Shown one piece after another: positions 1 through 8,526 of a stretch of 64,000 bases of DNA. The notes beneath the pieces were generated by a model. It saw nothing but the letters and a program-made list of their open reading frames with translations. It was not told where the DNA came from and ran no database searches. Origin of the DNA: Amycolatopsis echigonensis (lineage in GTDB: Bacteria > Actinomycetota > Actinomycetes > Mycobacteriales > Pseudonocardiaceae); the NCBI RefSeq assembly GCF_014174495.1, contig NZ_JACJHR010000035.1:26907-90906 (forward strand), written 5' to 3'. The position numbers and the translations under genes were made by a program. Numbering within the stretch: position 1 is the first letter of the stretch; every line of letters starts with the position of its first letter.

Positions 1-301
1 TGATCGTGAGCGGCTTCTCGCACAGCACGTGCTTGCCCGCCTCGGCGGCGCGGATCGCCCATTCCTCGTGCAGCGCGTGCGGAGTGGCGACGTAGACGGC
101 GTCGACCTCCGGGTCCGCCAGGAGGGCCTCGTAGCTGTTGTACGCCTTCGGGATTTCGTACCTGGTGGCGAAATCCCGCGCCCGCTCGGCCGTGCGCGAC
201 GCCACCGCGGCGAGCACACCGTGACGGCTTTGCTCGACGCCCGCGGCGAATTCGGCGGCGATGGTCCCGGTGGCCAGCAGGCCCCAGCGCAGATCGGTCA
301 C
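1..301 (-). CDS. Gfo/Idh/MocA family oxidoreductase, N-terminal part (cut by window edge)
   Basis: Only the first 100 residues are present; the gene continues past the left edge. They form the start of an NAD(P)-binding Rossmann fold: a beta strand and glycine turn (WGLLATGTIA) at residues 6-15, and the family hallmark CEKPLT near residue 95, whose Lys is the usual catalytic/cofactor residue in this superfamily. The GTG start shares bases with the cobM stop (GTGA), so it is probably translated with cobM-cobL. The substrate cannot be told; the family covers sugar, inositol and amino-acid dehydrogenases. No known cobalamin step needs it, so the linkage may be only transcriptional. Family assignment is firm, function open. 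Confidence 0.85.
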   Translation of the reverse strand, partial: MTDLRWGLLATGTIAAEFAAGVEQSRHGVLAAVASRTAERARDFATRYEIPKAYNSYEALLADPEVDAVYVATPHALHEEWAIRAAEAGKHVLCEKPLTI

Positions 302-1059
302 AACGACTCCGGTTGGCTCGCTCGGTCGCGGGTGCTCGAATACAGGAAACTGTCCGGGAATCCGCCCGCGGCGAGGACCCGGCCGACGAAAATCGTGGCC
401 GCGCGGGTCATTCCGGCGGCGCGCGCCTGGCCGGCGATGTCGGCGAGCGTGCCGCGGACCACCGTTTCGCCGGGCTGGCTGGCCAGCGCGACGACGGCGG
501 CGGGACAGTCCTCGCCGTAGTGCCCGGCGAGTTCCCCGGTGACGCGCTCGATGTGGTTGATCGCCAGGTGCAGCGCGAGAGTCGTGCCGGTGCGGGCGAA
601 ATTCGCCAGCGTTTCGGCGTCCGGCATCGCGGTGGACCTCGCCTGCGCGCGCGTGATCACGAGGCTCTGCCCGATTCCCGGGACGGTCAGTTCGCGGCCG
701 AGCACGGCGGCCGACGCGGCGAACGCCGGAACGCCCGGCACCATCTCGTACGGCACGCCTTCCGGTTCCAGCCGCCGGACCTGCTCGGCGACCGCGCTGT
801 ACAGCGACGGATCTCCCGAACACAGCCGAGCGACGTCGTGCCCGGCTCGATGCGCTTCGATCAGTTTGGCGGTGATCTGGTCGAGACTGAGGTTCGCGGT
901 GTCGACGCGTTCGGCGTCCGGCGCGCAATAGGCGAGCAGGTCCGTCGGCGTCATGCTGCCCGGGTACAGGCACACCTGGCAGCGCGCGAGCAGGTCGCGG
1001 CCGCGCACGGTGATCAGGTCGGCCGCGCCCGGTCCGGCGCCGATGAAGTAAACGGTCAT
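298..1059 (-). CDS. cobM: Precorrin-4 C11-methyltransferase
   Basis: SAM-dependent methylation of precorrin-4 at C-11 to give precorrin-5 in the aerobic (cobalt-late) cobalamin pathway, in the cytosol. The 253-residue protein has the tetrapyrrole methylase signatures GAGPGAADL (residues 7-15) and SGDPSLYSAV (81-90), and the VPGVPAFAAS loop (107-116) typical of CobM/CbiF. Length matches the family. The ATG start lies in a four-base ATGA overlap with the cobL stop, and the stop overlaps the next gene (GTGA), so cobL-cobM-oxidoreductase is a tightly coupled unit. CbiF, the anaerobic orthologue, cannot be excluded on sequence alone, but CobL and the CobB/CobO/CobQ set beside it favour the aerobic route. 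Confidence 0.95.
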   Translation of the reverse strand: MTVYFIGAGPGAADLITVRGRDLLARCQVCLYPGSMTPTDLLAYCAPDAERVDTANLSLDQITAKLIEAHRAGHDVARLCSGDPSLYSAVAEQVRRLEPEGVPYEMVPGVPAFAASAAVLGRELTVPGIGQSLVITRAQARSTAMPDAETLANFARTGTTLALHLAINHIERVTGELAGHYGEDCPAAVVALASQPGETVVRGTLADIAGQARAAGMTRAATIFVGRVLAAGGFPDSFLYSSTRDRASQPESL

Positions 1060-2204
1060 TTCCAGCTCCACTGCGTGACTGCTCGGGACGGCGTCCATCC
1101 GGTGAACCCGCCGAGCGGTTTCGCGTGCTCCACGGAGATCCGTTGCAGCTCCCCGCCGTGCCGGGTGTACGCGGCGGCCAGGATCTGCTCGGCTTCGAGA
1201 GTGACACCGTGCGCGACGATCCGGGCGTCGGTTTCGACACATCGGTCGAGGACGCCGGGCACGGTCAGACCGCCGCCGAGGAAGATCGCGTCCGGTCGGG
1301 AGAGCCCGGCCAGCGCTTCGGGTGCCGGACCGGTGACCACCTGTAGTTCCGGCACGCCAAGGGTATTGGCGTTGCGCTGGACGCGTGCGGCGCGCGCCGG
1401 GTCGCGTTCGATCGCGATGGCGCGGTTCAGCGGATGCGCGCGGGACCATTCGATGCCGATGCTGCCCGCGCCCGCGCCGACGTCCCACAGGAGTTCGCCT
1501 GGAGCCGGCGCGAGGCGGGCGAGGGCGGAGGCACGGAGGTCGCGTTTGGTGAGCTGGCCGTCGTGCTCGAAGGCGTCGTCGGGCAGGCCGACGAGCGGGA
1601 GGCCGGGGCCTTGGCAGAGCACGGCGAAGACGGTGAGCGGACCGGGGTCGTGGGTCCAGCCGTCGGCGATCCGCTCGTCGTCCGCGCCGAGGTTTTCCAA
1701 GGCGGTAAGGGCGGAATCGCCGTACCCGCGGGCTTTGAGCAGCTCGCGCAGTTCTGCCGCGGAGCCGCCCAGCACCAGCACTTTCCGGCGGGGCGCCAAC
1801 GCCCGCGCGACCCGGTGAACGGCCCGGCCGACCACCGTCACGACCTCGGTTTCCTCGAACGACCAGCCGAGCCGCGCGCGGGCCAGCGTCGCCGACGAGA
1901 CCGCTGGGTGGACGTCGAGCGCGTAGCCGCGGTCACGGAGGGTGGTGGCGATGCCGGACAGGTACGGATCGCCGCTGGCCAGCACGCACACCCTGCCGGT
2001 CTGCTCGGCGAGGATCTCGTCGAGCGCGGGCAGCAGCGGGCTCGGCCAGGGCCGGGTGCGGAGGCCTTCCGGCAAGGACTCGAGCTGCCTCCGCCCGCCG
2101 AGCACGACGTCCGCCCGCCGCACGGCGTCGCGGGCCGCGGGGGTGAGCCCGGCCCACCCGTCGGCCCCGATCCCGACCACCGTCAGGCGTGATTCTTCGC
2201 GCAC
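1056..2204 (-). CDS. cobL: Precorrin-6Y C5,15-methyltransferase (decarboxylating), CbiE-CbiT fusion
   Basis: Bifunctional enzyme that methylates C-5 and C-15 of precorrin-6Y and decarboxylates the acetate side chain, giving precorrin-8x. The N-terminal CbiE-like domain has GIGADGWAGL (11-20) and SGDPYLSGI (77-85). The C-terminal CbiT-like SAM-binding domain begins around residue 215 and carries DVGAGAGSIG (241-250). At 382 residues it is the normal fused length. The ATG start is followed at once by MREES before the first beta strand. It is transcribed divergently from the chelatase gene across about 70 bp and overlaps cobM by four bases. Identification is secure. Confidence 0.95.
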   Translation of the reverse strand: MREESRLTVVGIGADGWAGLTPAARDAVRRADVVLGGRRQLESLPEGLRTRPWPSPLLPALDEILAEQTGRVCVLASGDPYLSGIATTLRDRGYALDVHPAVSSATLARARLGWSFEETEVVTVVGRAVHRVARALAPRRKVLVLGGSAAELRELLKARGYGDSALTALENLGADDERIADGWTHDPGPLTVFAVLCQGPGLPLVGLPDDAFEHDGQLTKRDLRASALARLAPAPGELLWDVGAGAGSIGIEWSRAHPLNRAIAIERDPARAARVQRNANTLGVPELQVVTGPAPEALAGLSRPDAIFLGGGLTVPGVLDRCVETDARIVAHGVTLEAEQILAAAYTRHGGELQRISVEHAKPLGGFTGWTPSRAVTQWSWK

Positions 2205-2274
2205 GATTTCCCACCCTAAGCGAGAGCTTCGCTGTGCGATGATCGGCCGGACGCCGACCCACGAGGGAGTGCTC

Positions 2275-4260
2275 TTGAAGCCCTATCCGTTCACCGCTGT
2301 CGTCGGGATGCCGGACCTGCGTCTGGCGCTCGTCCTGTCCTCGATCTCGCCCGCGGTCGGCGGGGTGCTGGTGCGGGGCGAGAAGGGCACCGCGAAGTCG
2401 ACCATGGTGCGCGCGCTCGCCGGGTTGCTGCCGGGCGTCGACGTGGTGGACGGCTGCCGGTTCTCCTGCGACCCGGCCAGCCCGGACCCGGCGTGCCCGG
2501 ACGGGCCGCACGCGGAGGGCGTTCCCGCGCACCGGCGGCCGGCGCGGCTGGTGGAGCTGCCGGTCGGCGCGGCCGAGGACCGGGTCGTCGGCTCGCTGAA
2601 CCTGGAGAAGGCGCTGTCCGAGGGCGTCACCGACTACCAGCCCGGCCTGCTGGCCGCCGCGCACCGCGGGCTGCTGTACGTCGACGAGGTCAACCTCCTG
2701 CACGACCACCTGGTGGACACGCTGCTCGACGCGGCGGCGATGGGCCGGGCGACGGTCGAGCGCGAGGGCGTTTCCGTCTCGCACGCGGCTCGCTTCGTGC
2801 TGATCGGGACGATGAACCCGGAGGAGGGCGAGCTGCGGCCGCAGCTGCTCGACCGGTTCGGCCTGACCGTCGAGGTCGCGTCGAGCCGGGATCCGGAGCA
2901 GCGCGTCGAGGTCGTCCGGCGGAGGCTTGCTTACGAGGCGGATCCGGACGGTTTCGCGGAGGGTTACGCCTCGGCTGATGCGGCGCTGGCGGCGGAGATC
3001 GAAGCGGCGCAACGGCTTTTGCCGTCGGTGAAGCTGCCGGACGAAGCGCTGCGGCAGATCGCCGAGGTGTGCGCGTCGTTCGAGGTCGACGGCATGCGCG
3101 CGGACATCGTGACGGCGCGGACAGCGGTCGCGCACGCCGCGTGGGCCGGTCGAAGCGAGGTCACCACGGAGGACATCCGGGTCGCGGCGCGGCTCGCGCT
3201 GCCGCACCGGCGGCGGCGGAATCCGTTTGACGCGCCGGGGATTTCCGAGGAACAGCTGGAACAGGCGCTGGAGGACGCGCAGCCGCCTCCTGAGGGACCG
3301 GACGACGACGGCCCTTCCGGCGGCGGCCCCGGACCGGACGACAGCGGGCCGATGCCCGACGGCGGTCCGTCTGGTTCCGACGGCGCTCCGCCGCCTGGCG
3401 ACAACGGCGAAACCCCTTCGGGCAATGGGTCTTCGCCGCAGAAGACGGTTGGTGCCGGGGATACGTTCCGGGCACGGGTGTTCCGGGTGAGGGGCACCGG
3501 CGAGGGTGAGCGTGGCCGCCGGTCGCGCGCGATCACCGATACTGGCCGGACGATCGGCGTGCAGCCGCCCAGCGTCCGGGACGGACGTCCGCACCTCGTC
3601 GCGACGATCCGTGCGGCCGCACCGCATCAGCGGGCGCGGGGCCGGTCCGGGGCGGGTCTCGAAGTGCGCTCGGCGGATCTGCGGTTCGCGCTGCGCGAGG
3701 GCCGCGAAGGCAACCTCGTGCTGTTCTGTGTGGACGCGTCGGGCTCGATGGGCGCGCGGGCCCGGATGCGGGAAGTGAAGACCGCCGTGCTTTCCCTGCT
3801 GTTGGACGCTTACCAACGGCGGGACAAGGTCGGTCTGGTCACGTTCCGTGGCGCGGAGGCCGAGCTGGCGCTGCCGCCGACGATCAGCGTCGAAGCCGCG
3901 GCGGCCCGTCTCGACGGCTTGCCGACCGGCGGACGCACGCCGCTCGCCGAGGGCTTGCTGGAAGCCGCGCGAGTGTTGCGGGTCGAGGCGATCCGGGATC
4001 CACGACGTCGGCCGCTGCTGGTGCTCGTCACCGACGGCCGCGCCACGAGCGGCTCCGACGCGGTGGCCCGGGCCAAGGCCGCGGCGGGGTTGCTCACCGG
4101 CGTGACGACGATCGTGATGGACTGCGAGACCGGACGGATGCGCCTGGGCCTGGCCGCGGAATTGGCCGGGCATTTGGGCGCCGAACACGTGCCGCTGTCC
4201 GAGGTGGCCGCCGAGTCGCTGGCCTCGGCCGTGCGCGAACGGACGGGGAGGGCTGCCTGA
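2275..4260 (+). CDS. Fused BchI/BchD-like chelatase subunit (AAA+ ATPase plus VWA domain) of the cobalamin locus
   Basis: About 661 residues. An N-terminal AAA+ domain resembles magnesium chelatase subunit I, with Walker A GEKGTAKST (residues 35-43) and Walker B LLYVDEVNLL (133-142). A Pro/Gly/Asp-rich acidic linker spans roughly 325-410. The C-terminal VWA domain has the MIDAS motif DASGSMG near 487. Such fusions act as the ATPase/integrin-like partner of a large metal-inserting subunit; in the cobalamin setting that would be CobN, which is not in this window. I chose TTG at 2275 because GAGGGA lies 6-7 nt upstream and the protein then begins at the conserved KPYPFTAVVG. In-frame ATG 2239 and GTG 2269 are alternatives. 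The stop overlaps the cobO ATG by one base. Confidence 0.88.
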   Translation: MKPYPFTAVVGMPDLRLALVLSSISPAVGGVLVRGEKGTAKSTMVRALAGLLPGVDVVDGCRFSCDPASPDPACPDGPHAEGVPAHRRPARLVELPVGAAEDRVVGSLNLEKALSEGVTDYQPGLLAAAHRGLLYVDEVNLLHDHLVDTLLDAAAMGRATVEREGVSVSHAARFVLIGTMNPEEGELRPQLLDRFGLTVEVASSRDPEQRVEVVRRRLAYEADPDGFAEGYASADAALAAEIEAAQRLLPSVKLPDEALRQIAEVCASFEVDGMRADIVTARTAVAHAAWAGRSEVTTEDIRVAARLALPHRRRRNPFDAPGISEEQLEQALEDAQPPPEGPDDDGPSGGGPGPDDSGPMPDGGPSGSDGAPPPGDNGETPSGNGSSPQKTVGAGDTFRARVFRVRGTGEGERGRRSRAITDTGRTIGVQPPSVRDGRPHLVATIRAAAPHQRARGRSGAGLEVRSADLRFALREGREGNLVLFCVDASGSMGARARMREVKTAVLSLLLDAYQRRDKVGLVTFRGAEAELALPPTISVEAAAARLDGLPTGGRTPLAEGLLEAARVLRVEAIRDPRRRPLLVLVTDGRATSGSDAVARAKAAAGLLTGVTTIVMDCETGRMRLGLAAELAGHLGAEHVPLSEVAAESLASAVRERTGRAA

Positions 4261-4874
4261 TGCCGCAGGGAAAACCGGCTGTCGTGCCGAAGGACGGGCT
4301 CACCACGCGGCAGCGCCGCAACCGTCCGCTGCTCGCCGTGCACACCGGCGAGATGAAAGGGAAATCCACCGCGGCGTTCGGAATGGCGTTGCGCGCGTGG
4401 AACCAGGGCTGGTCGATCGGCGTGTTCCAGTTCGTGAAGTCGGCGAAATGGCGCGTCGGCGAGGAAGCGGCGTTCAAGGCGCTCGGGAAGCTGCACGACG
4501 ACACCGGGCAGGGCGGCCCGGTCGAATGGCACAAAATGGGCGAGGGCTGGAGCTGGTCGCGCAAACAAGGGTCCGAAGAGGACCATGCCGCCAACGCGCG
4601 CGAAGGCTGGGCGGAGATCAAACGCCGGCTCGCCGCCGAGACGCACGATTTCTATGTCCTGGACGAATTCAGCTACCTGCTCAAATGGGGCTGGCTCGAG
4701 GTGGACGACGTGGTGTCCGCCTTGGCCTCCCGGCCCGGGCATCAGCACGTGGTGATCACCGGTCGCTACGCGCCGCCGGAATTGATCGAAGCCGCGGATC
4801 TGGTCACTGAAATGACGAAGGTGAAGCACCCGATGGACGCCGGGCAGAAGGGCCAGCGGGGGATCGAGTGGTAG
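4260..4874 (+). CDS. cobO: Cob(I)yrinic acid a,c-diamide adenosyltransferase
   Basis: Transfers the 5'-deoxyadenosyl group of ATP to the reduced cobalt of cob(I)yrinic acid a,c-diamide. The 204-residue CobA/CobO/BtuR-type protein has a modified P-loop, GEMKGKST at residues 30-37, FQFVKSAKWRVGEE after it, and the VLDEFSYLLKWGW segment in the middle, all typical of this family and unlike PduO-type enzymes. The ATG start shares its A with the stop of the preceding chelatase subunit (TGATG), and its last seven bases overlap the cobB GTG start, so the three genes form one translationally coupled operon. High confidence. Confidence 0.95.
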   Translation: MPQGKPAVVPKDGLTTRQRRNRPLLAVHTGEMKGKSTAAFGMALRAWNQGWSIGVFQFVKSAKWRVGEEAAFKALGKLHDDTGQGGPVEWHKMGEGWSWSRKQGSEEDHAANAREGWAEIKRRLAAETHDFYVLDEFSYLLKWGWLEVDDVVSALASRPGHQHVVITGRYAPPELIEAADLVTEMTKVKHPMDAGQKGQRGIEW

Positions 4875-6220
4875 CACGGGTCGTCATCGCCGCGCCCGGT
4901 TCCGGGCACGGCAAAACCACCATCGCGGCCGGGCTGATGGCCGCGTTGCGGACCGCCGGGCACACCGTGTCCGGGCACAAGGTCGGCCCGGACTTCATCG
5001 ACCCCAGCTACCATTCGCTGGCCACCGGCCGCCCGGCGCGGAACCTGGACCCGTTCCTGCAAGGCGAGGACACGCTGGTTCCGTTGCTGCGCCACGGTTC
5101 CGCGGGCGCGGACATCGCCGTCATCGAAGGCGTGATGGGCCTTTTCGACGGCGCGTTGGGCACCGAAGGCTACGCGTCGACCGCCCATGTCGCGCGGCTG
5201 CTCGACGCCCCGGTCGTGCTGGTGGTCGATGCCTCGGCGGCTTCGCGCAGCGTCGCGGCGACAGTGCTGGGTTTCGCACAGTACGACACGCGCGTCCGGC
5301 TCGCTGGGGTGATCCTGAACAAACTCGGCTCGCAACGGCACGAGGACGAGATCGTCACGGCTCTGGAGGCGACCGGTGTTCCGTTGCTGGGTGCGTTGCG
5401 GCGCAACGAAAACGTGCACGCGCCGAGCCGGCACCTCGGGCTGGTTCCCGCGGCCGAACGGGCCGCGGAGTCTCAGCGGCTGCTGCCGGAACTGGCGGGC
5501 TGGGTCGCTGCCGGGGTCGATCTCGAAGCCATCGTGCGGGTCGCTCGGAGCGCACCGGCGCTGACCGGTCCGTTGTGGAATGCCGGGCCGGAGTGGGATG
5601 GTCCACGGGCGACGCTCGCCGCTGCCGGCGGTCCGGCGTTCACGTTCCGCTATGCCGAGAACATCGAGCTGCTGGCGGCGCGCGGCATCGACGTCGTGGA
5701 CGTCAATCCCTTGCGGGACACGACCTTGCCCGCGGGGTGTGCCGGGCTGTACTTCGGCGGCGGATTCCCGGAGGTGCATGGCGCCGAACTGTCGTCCAAT
5801 GTGGAGCTTCGCACGGCCGTCGGAGCGGCGATCGACGCGGGCATGCCGGTGAGCGCGGAATGCGCGGGCTTGCTGTACCTGTGCCGGTCTCTGGACGGAT
5901 TGCCGATGGTCGGTGCCGTCGCCGCGGACGCGACCATGACTGCACGGGGGAAGCTCGGCTACCGCCGGGCAGTCGCGGTCGCGGACAACGTGCTCGCAGC
6001 GGCCGGACAGCGGGTCACCGGACACGAATTCCATCGCACCGAAATCGCTCCCGCGCACGGTGAAACCGCCGCGTGGGGCTGGGACCGCGGCCTGGACGGG
6101 TTCGCCTCGGCTTCGCTGCACGCGTCCTATTTGCACGTTCATTGGGCCGGACATCCCGAACTGGCGGATCGTTTCGCCTCGCGGGTGCGCGCACATTCCC
6201 TGGCGGCGGTCCATGGCTGA
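4868..6220 (+). CDS. cobB: Cobyrinic acid / hydrogenobyrinic acid a,c-diamide synthase
   Basis: Glutamine- and ATP-dependent amidation of the a and c carboxylates of the corrin ring. The 450-residue protein has an N-terminal ATPase with APGSGHGKT (residues 9-17) and GPDFIDPSYH downstream. A C-terminal class I glutamine amidotransferase domain has the nucleophile in SAECAGLLY (Cys at about residue 332) preceded by YFGGGFPEVH. In the cobalt-late pathway the substrate is hydrogenobyrinic acid. GTG at 4868 is the only start giving the conserved MVARVVIAAPGSG. The gene overlaps cobO by seven bases and cobC by eight. Secure. Confidence 0.95.
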   Translation: MVARVVIAAPGSGHGKTTIAAGLMAALRTAGHTVSGHKVGPDFIDPSYHSLATGRPARNLDPFLQGEDTLVPLLRHGSAGADIAVIEGVMGLFDGALGTEGYASTAHVARLLDAPVVLVVDASAASRSVAATVLGFAQYDTRVRLAGVILNKLGSQRHEDEIVTALEATGVPLLGALRRNENVHAPSRHLGLVPAAERAAESQRLLPELAGWVAAGVDLEAIVRVARSAPALTGPLWNAGPEWDGPRATLAAAGGPAFTFRYAENIELLAARGIDVVDVNPLRDTTLPAGCAGLYFGGGFPEVHGAELSSNVELRTAVGAAIDAGMPVSAECAGLLYLCRSLDGLPMVGAVAADATMTARGKLGYRRAVAVADNVLAAAGQRVTGHEFHRTEIAPAHGETAAWGWDRGLDGFASASLHASYLHVHWAGHPELADRFASRVRAHSLAAVHG

Positions 6221-7220
6221 GTACGACCTCCAGCACCACGGCGATCGCGAAGTCGGCGAGGGACTCGTCGATCTGGCCGTGAACGTCCGGCTTCCGGCTC
6301 CGCCGGCGTGGCTGCGCGAGGAACTCGCCGCCGCCCTGGACGACCTGGCCGCCTACCCGGATCCGACTCGTGCCGCGGAAGCCGTTGCCGTGCGACATGG
6401 CCGGGATTTCGACGACGTCCTGGTGACCGCCGGTGCCGCGGAAGCGTTCACGCTGCTGGCGTCTCTTCCGGCTGAGCACCCGGTGGTGGTCCACCCGCAA
6501 TTCACCGAACCGGAAGCCGCTCTGCGCGCGGCCGGACGTTCTGTCGACCGGGTCATTCTGTCTGAAGTGGACGGTTACCGGCTGGACCCCGCAATGGTCC
6601 CCGATTCGGCCGACCTGGTCTTCGTCGGCAACCCGACCAATCCGACCTCCGTCCTGCACCCAGCCGCTTCGCTGCGGGCATTGGCGCGCCCGGGCCGGGT
6701 GCTCGTGGTGGACGAAGCCTTCCTTGATGCCGTTCCGGGAGAGGTCGAAAGCCTTGCCGGAGAACGAATCCCGGGCGTGGTGGTGCTGCGGAGCCTCACC
6801 AAGACCTGGGGCTTGGCCGGATTGCGAGCCGGATACGTCCTCGGCGAACCACCGCTGATCGTCCGGTTGCGCGCCGTGCAGCCGCCCTGGTCAGTGTCCA
6901 CTTTGGCCGCTGTCGCCACGGTCGCCTGCTGTCGCCCGGCTGCTTTGGAAGAAGCCGAAAAACTGGCCGCCGCCGCGGAAGCCGATCGCGACTACCTCGA
7001 ATCAGGCTTGGCCGCCCGGGGAATTCCCGTGCTCGGCACCCCGCGCGGTCCGTTCGTGCTGATCCGCGTCCCGGGTGGAGCGGACGTCCGCCTGCGGCTG
7101 CGCGAAGCAGGCTACGCCGTTCGCCGCGGCGACACTTTCCCCGGCTTGGGCCCAGACCACCTGCGCATCGCCGTCCGCGACCGCGCGACGACGGACGCGT
7201 TCCTCGCTGCGTTGGGCTAA
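6213..7220 (+). CDS. cobC: PLP-dependent aminotransferase-like CobC (threonine-phosphate decarboxylase type)
   Basis: A 335-residue class I/II aminotransferase-fold protein. It has NPTNPTS around residue 139, the substrate/PLP aspartate segment VVDEAFLDA near 169, and the PLP Lys in SLTKTWGLAG (Lys about 197) followed by RAGYVLG. Homologues inside cobalamin operons are called CobC and are expected to make (R)-1-aminopropan-2-ol phosphate from L-threonine phosphate; histidinol-phosphate aminotransferases share this fold, so substrate is inferred from context. The ATG start lies inside the end of cobB. The stop overlaps the stop of the convergent downstream gene by four bases, which marks the end of this operon. 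Confidence 0.88.
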   Translation: MAEYDLQHHGDREVGEGLVDLAVNVRLPAPPAWLREELAAALDDLAAYPDPTRAAEAVAVRHGRDFDDVLVTAGAAEAFTLLASLPAEHPVVVHPQFTEPEAALRAAGRSVDRVILSEVDGYRLDPAMVPDSADLVFVGNPTNPTSVLHPAASLRALARPGRVLVVDEAFLDAVPGEVESLAGERIPGVVVLRSLTKTWGLAGLRAGYVLGEPPLIVRLRAVQPPWSVSTLAAVATVACCRPAALEEAEKLAAAAEADRDYLESGLAARGIPVLGTPRGPFVLIRVPGGADVRLRLREAGYAVRRGDTFPGLGPDHLRIAVRDRATTDAFLAALG

Positions 7221-8416
7221 CGGTTCTGGAGAGCGGTGAATTGCTCAAGCCAGGCGTAGTTCGGCGCAACGGTGCCGTCGGGATTCTTCTGGACGGTCGC
7301 CCGGGCGAACACGCTGTTGAGGAGCCAGGGCGGGGTTTCCGGCCCGAAGTCCGCTCCCTTGGCCGCCGAGATGCCCTGGTCGATGCCGTAGGTGGCGACG
7401 GCGAGTTTGCCGGTCGCGCGGAACTTCGTCATCTGGTCGGTGAGGAAGGTCTTGTTGCTCTCGAACCACGGGCTGGTGCGGAGGAAATCGTCCCACCGCG
7501 GCTTGGGGAACGGCTGGTGCAGCGCGTTGCGGATGACCTGCCAGACCTTGGTGTCCTCCGGCACGTGGTATTTGGCGGCGTACTCGGCGGAGATCCGGTC
7601 CGAGAGGTGTTTTTTCCACAGCTGGACGAGCGAGAACTCGGTGACGAGGAACTTCTTGCCGCCCAGCTTGGGCAGGACGTAATCGAGAAACGCCTGAACG
7701 TCGTCCGCGGCGGCGACGTGCGGATGGATGTCGGTGCCCTCGATCTCCGGCGTGTCGCGGACGTATTTCATCCAGCGTTCCGTGCCCGCGCCAGTCCACT
7801 TCGGATCCTCGAGATTGTTGAGCGCGCCCATGTACAAGGCGGTCTTTCCCTTGCGCTCCTTGATCACATGGGCGGCGATCGTCTCGTAGAATTCGTTGAG
7901 CGCGCCGTTGTTCCAGTCGGACTGCGGGCATTCGATGAACGGTTCGTTGCCGATCACCAGGATGTCGACTTTGTCCATAACCGCGGGCAGCACCTTGTCG
8001 ACCCGCGCGAGATCGGCCTGCATCGCCGGGGTCCCGGGCCGCGGAATCGGCTTGTGGGACTCGGGAAAATAAGGGAACTTGAGGGACAGCACGGTGCCGT
8101 ACCGGCGATCGGCCGCTTGCAGCAGCGTCTTGATCGTCGGGTTCTCGGCAGCGTCCTGTTTGTCCAGGTCGGGCATCGCGGTGAACCCACGCACCCACTT
8201 CGCGCCGGATCGCTGAAGCTCGTCCCAGCCCATGGTGTCCGGGTCGGCGTTGAAGTTCGCCCCGAGTGCCCCGTCCGGCTTGGGCAACGCCGTGTTCGCG
8301 GCGGGGCTCTCCTGTGTCGAATTGCAGGAAGCCGTGGCGAGAACGGAAAAACCGGCGGACAACTGAAACAGCCGACGCCGGGTGAGGCGCGCAGAAGCGG
8401 GCGTGCTGGATGCCAC
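7217..8416 (-). CDS. Tat-exported, probably lipid-anchored, glycoside-hydrolase-like (clan A type) protein
   Basis: A 399-residue secreted protein. The N terminus has three arginines and a hydrophobic stretch (LTRRRLFQLSAGFSVL, residues 11-26), then Cys31 in a weak lipobox (ATASC), suggesting Tat export and possible lipid anchoring. The mature part resembles a TIM-barrel glycosidase: NEP at 157-159 after strand DILVIG matches the acid/base motif of clan GH-A, and VTEFSL around Glu260 fits the nucleophile strand. No family number can be given. The GTG start has GAGGGG upstream. It sits downstream of cobS across 110 bp and converges on cobC with a four-base overlap; nothing links it to cobalamin synthesis. 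Confidence 0.72.
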   Translation of the reverse strand: MASSTPASARLTRRRLFQLSAGFSVLATASCNSTQESPAANTALPKPDGALGANFNADPDTMGWDELQRSGAKWVRGFTAMPDLDKQDAAENPTIKTLLQAADRRYGTVLSLKFPYFPESHKPIPRPGTPAMQADLARVDKVLPAVMDKVDILVIGNEPFIECPQSDWNNGALNEFYETIAAHVIKERKGKTALYMGALNNLEDPKWTGAGTERWMKYVRDTPEIEGTDIHPHVAAADDVQAFLDYVLPKLGGKKFLVTEFSLVQLWKKHLSDRISAEYAAKYHVPEDTKVWQVIRNALHQPFPKPRWDDFLRTSPWFESNKTFLTDQMTKFRATGKLAVATYGIDQGISAAKGADFGPETPPWLLNSVFARATVQKNPDGTVAPNYAWLEQFTALQNR

Positions 8417-8526
8417 GAGGTCCCCTCGGTCATGAGTCGCGGACCTCCCCTTCGTAACACGGGTCTGGCTTCCGCCGCAGCCCGGGGCGGGTCTGCCGAC
8501 GCACACCCGCTGCCGAGGGAGCTCGT

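Noticed and set aside
298..1488. A longer cobM start reaching into cobL
   Set aside because: The extra residues are Arg-rich and out of the cobL frame; the conserved protein begins at MTVYFIGAG with an ATGA overlap.
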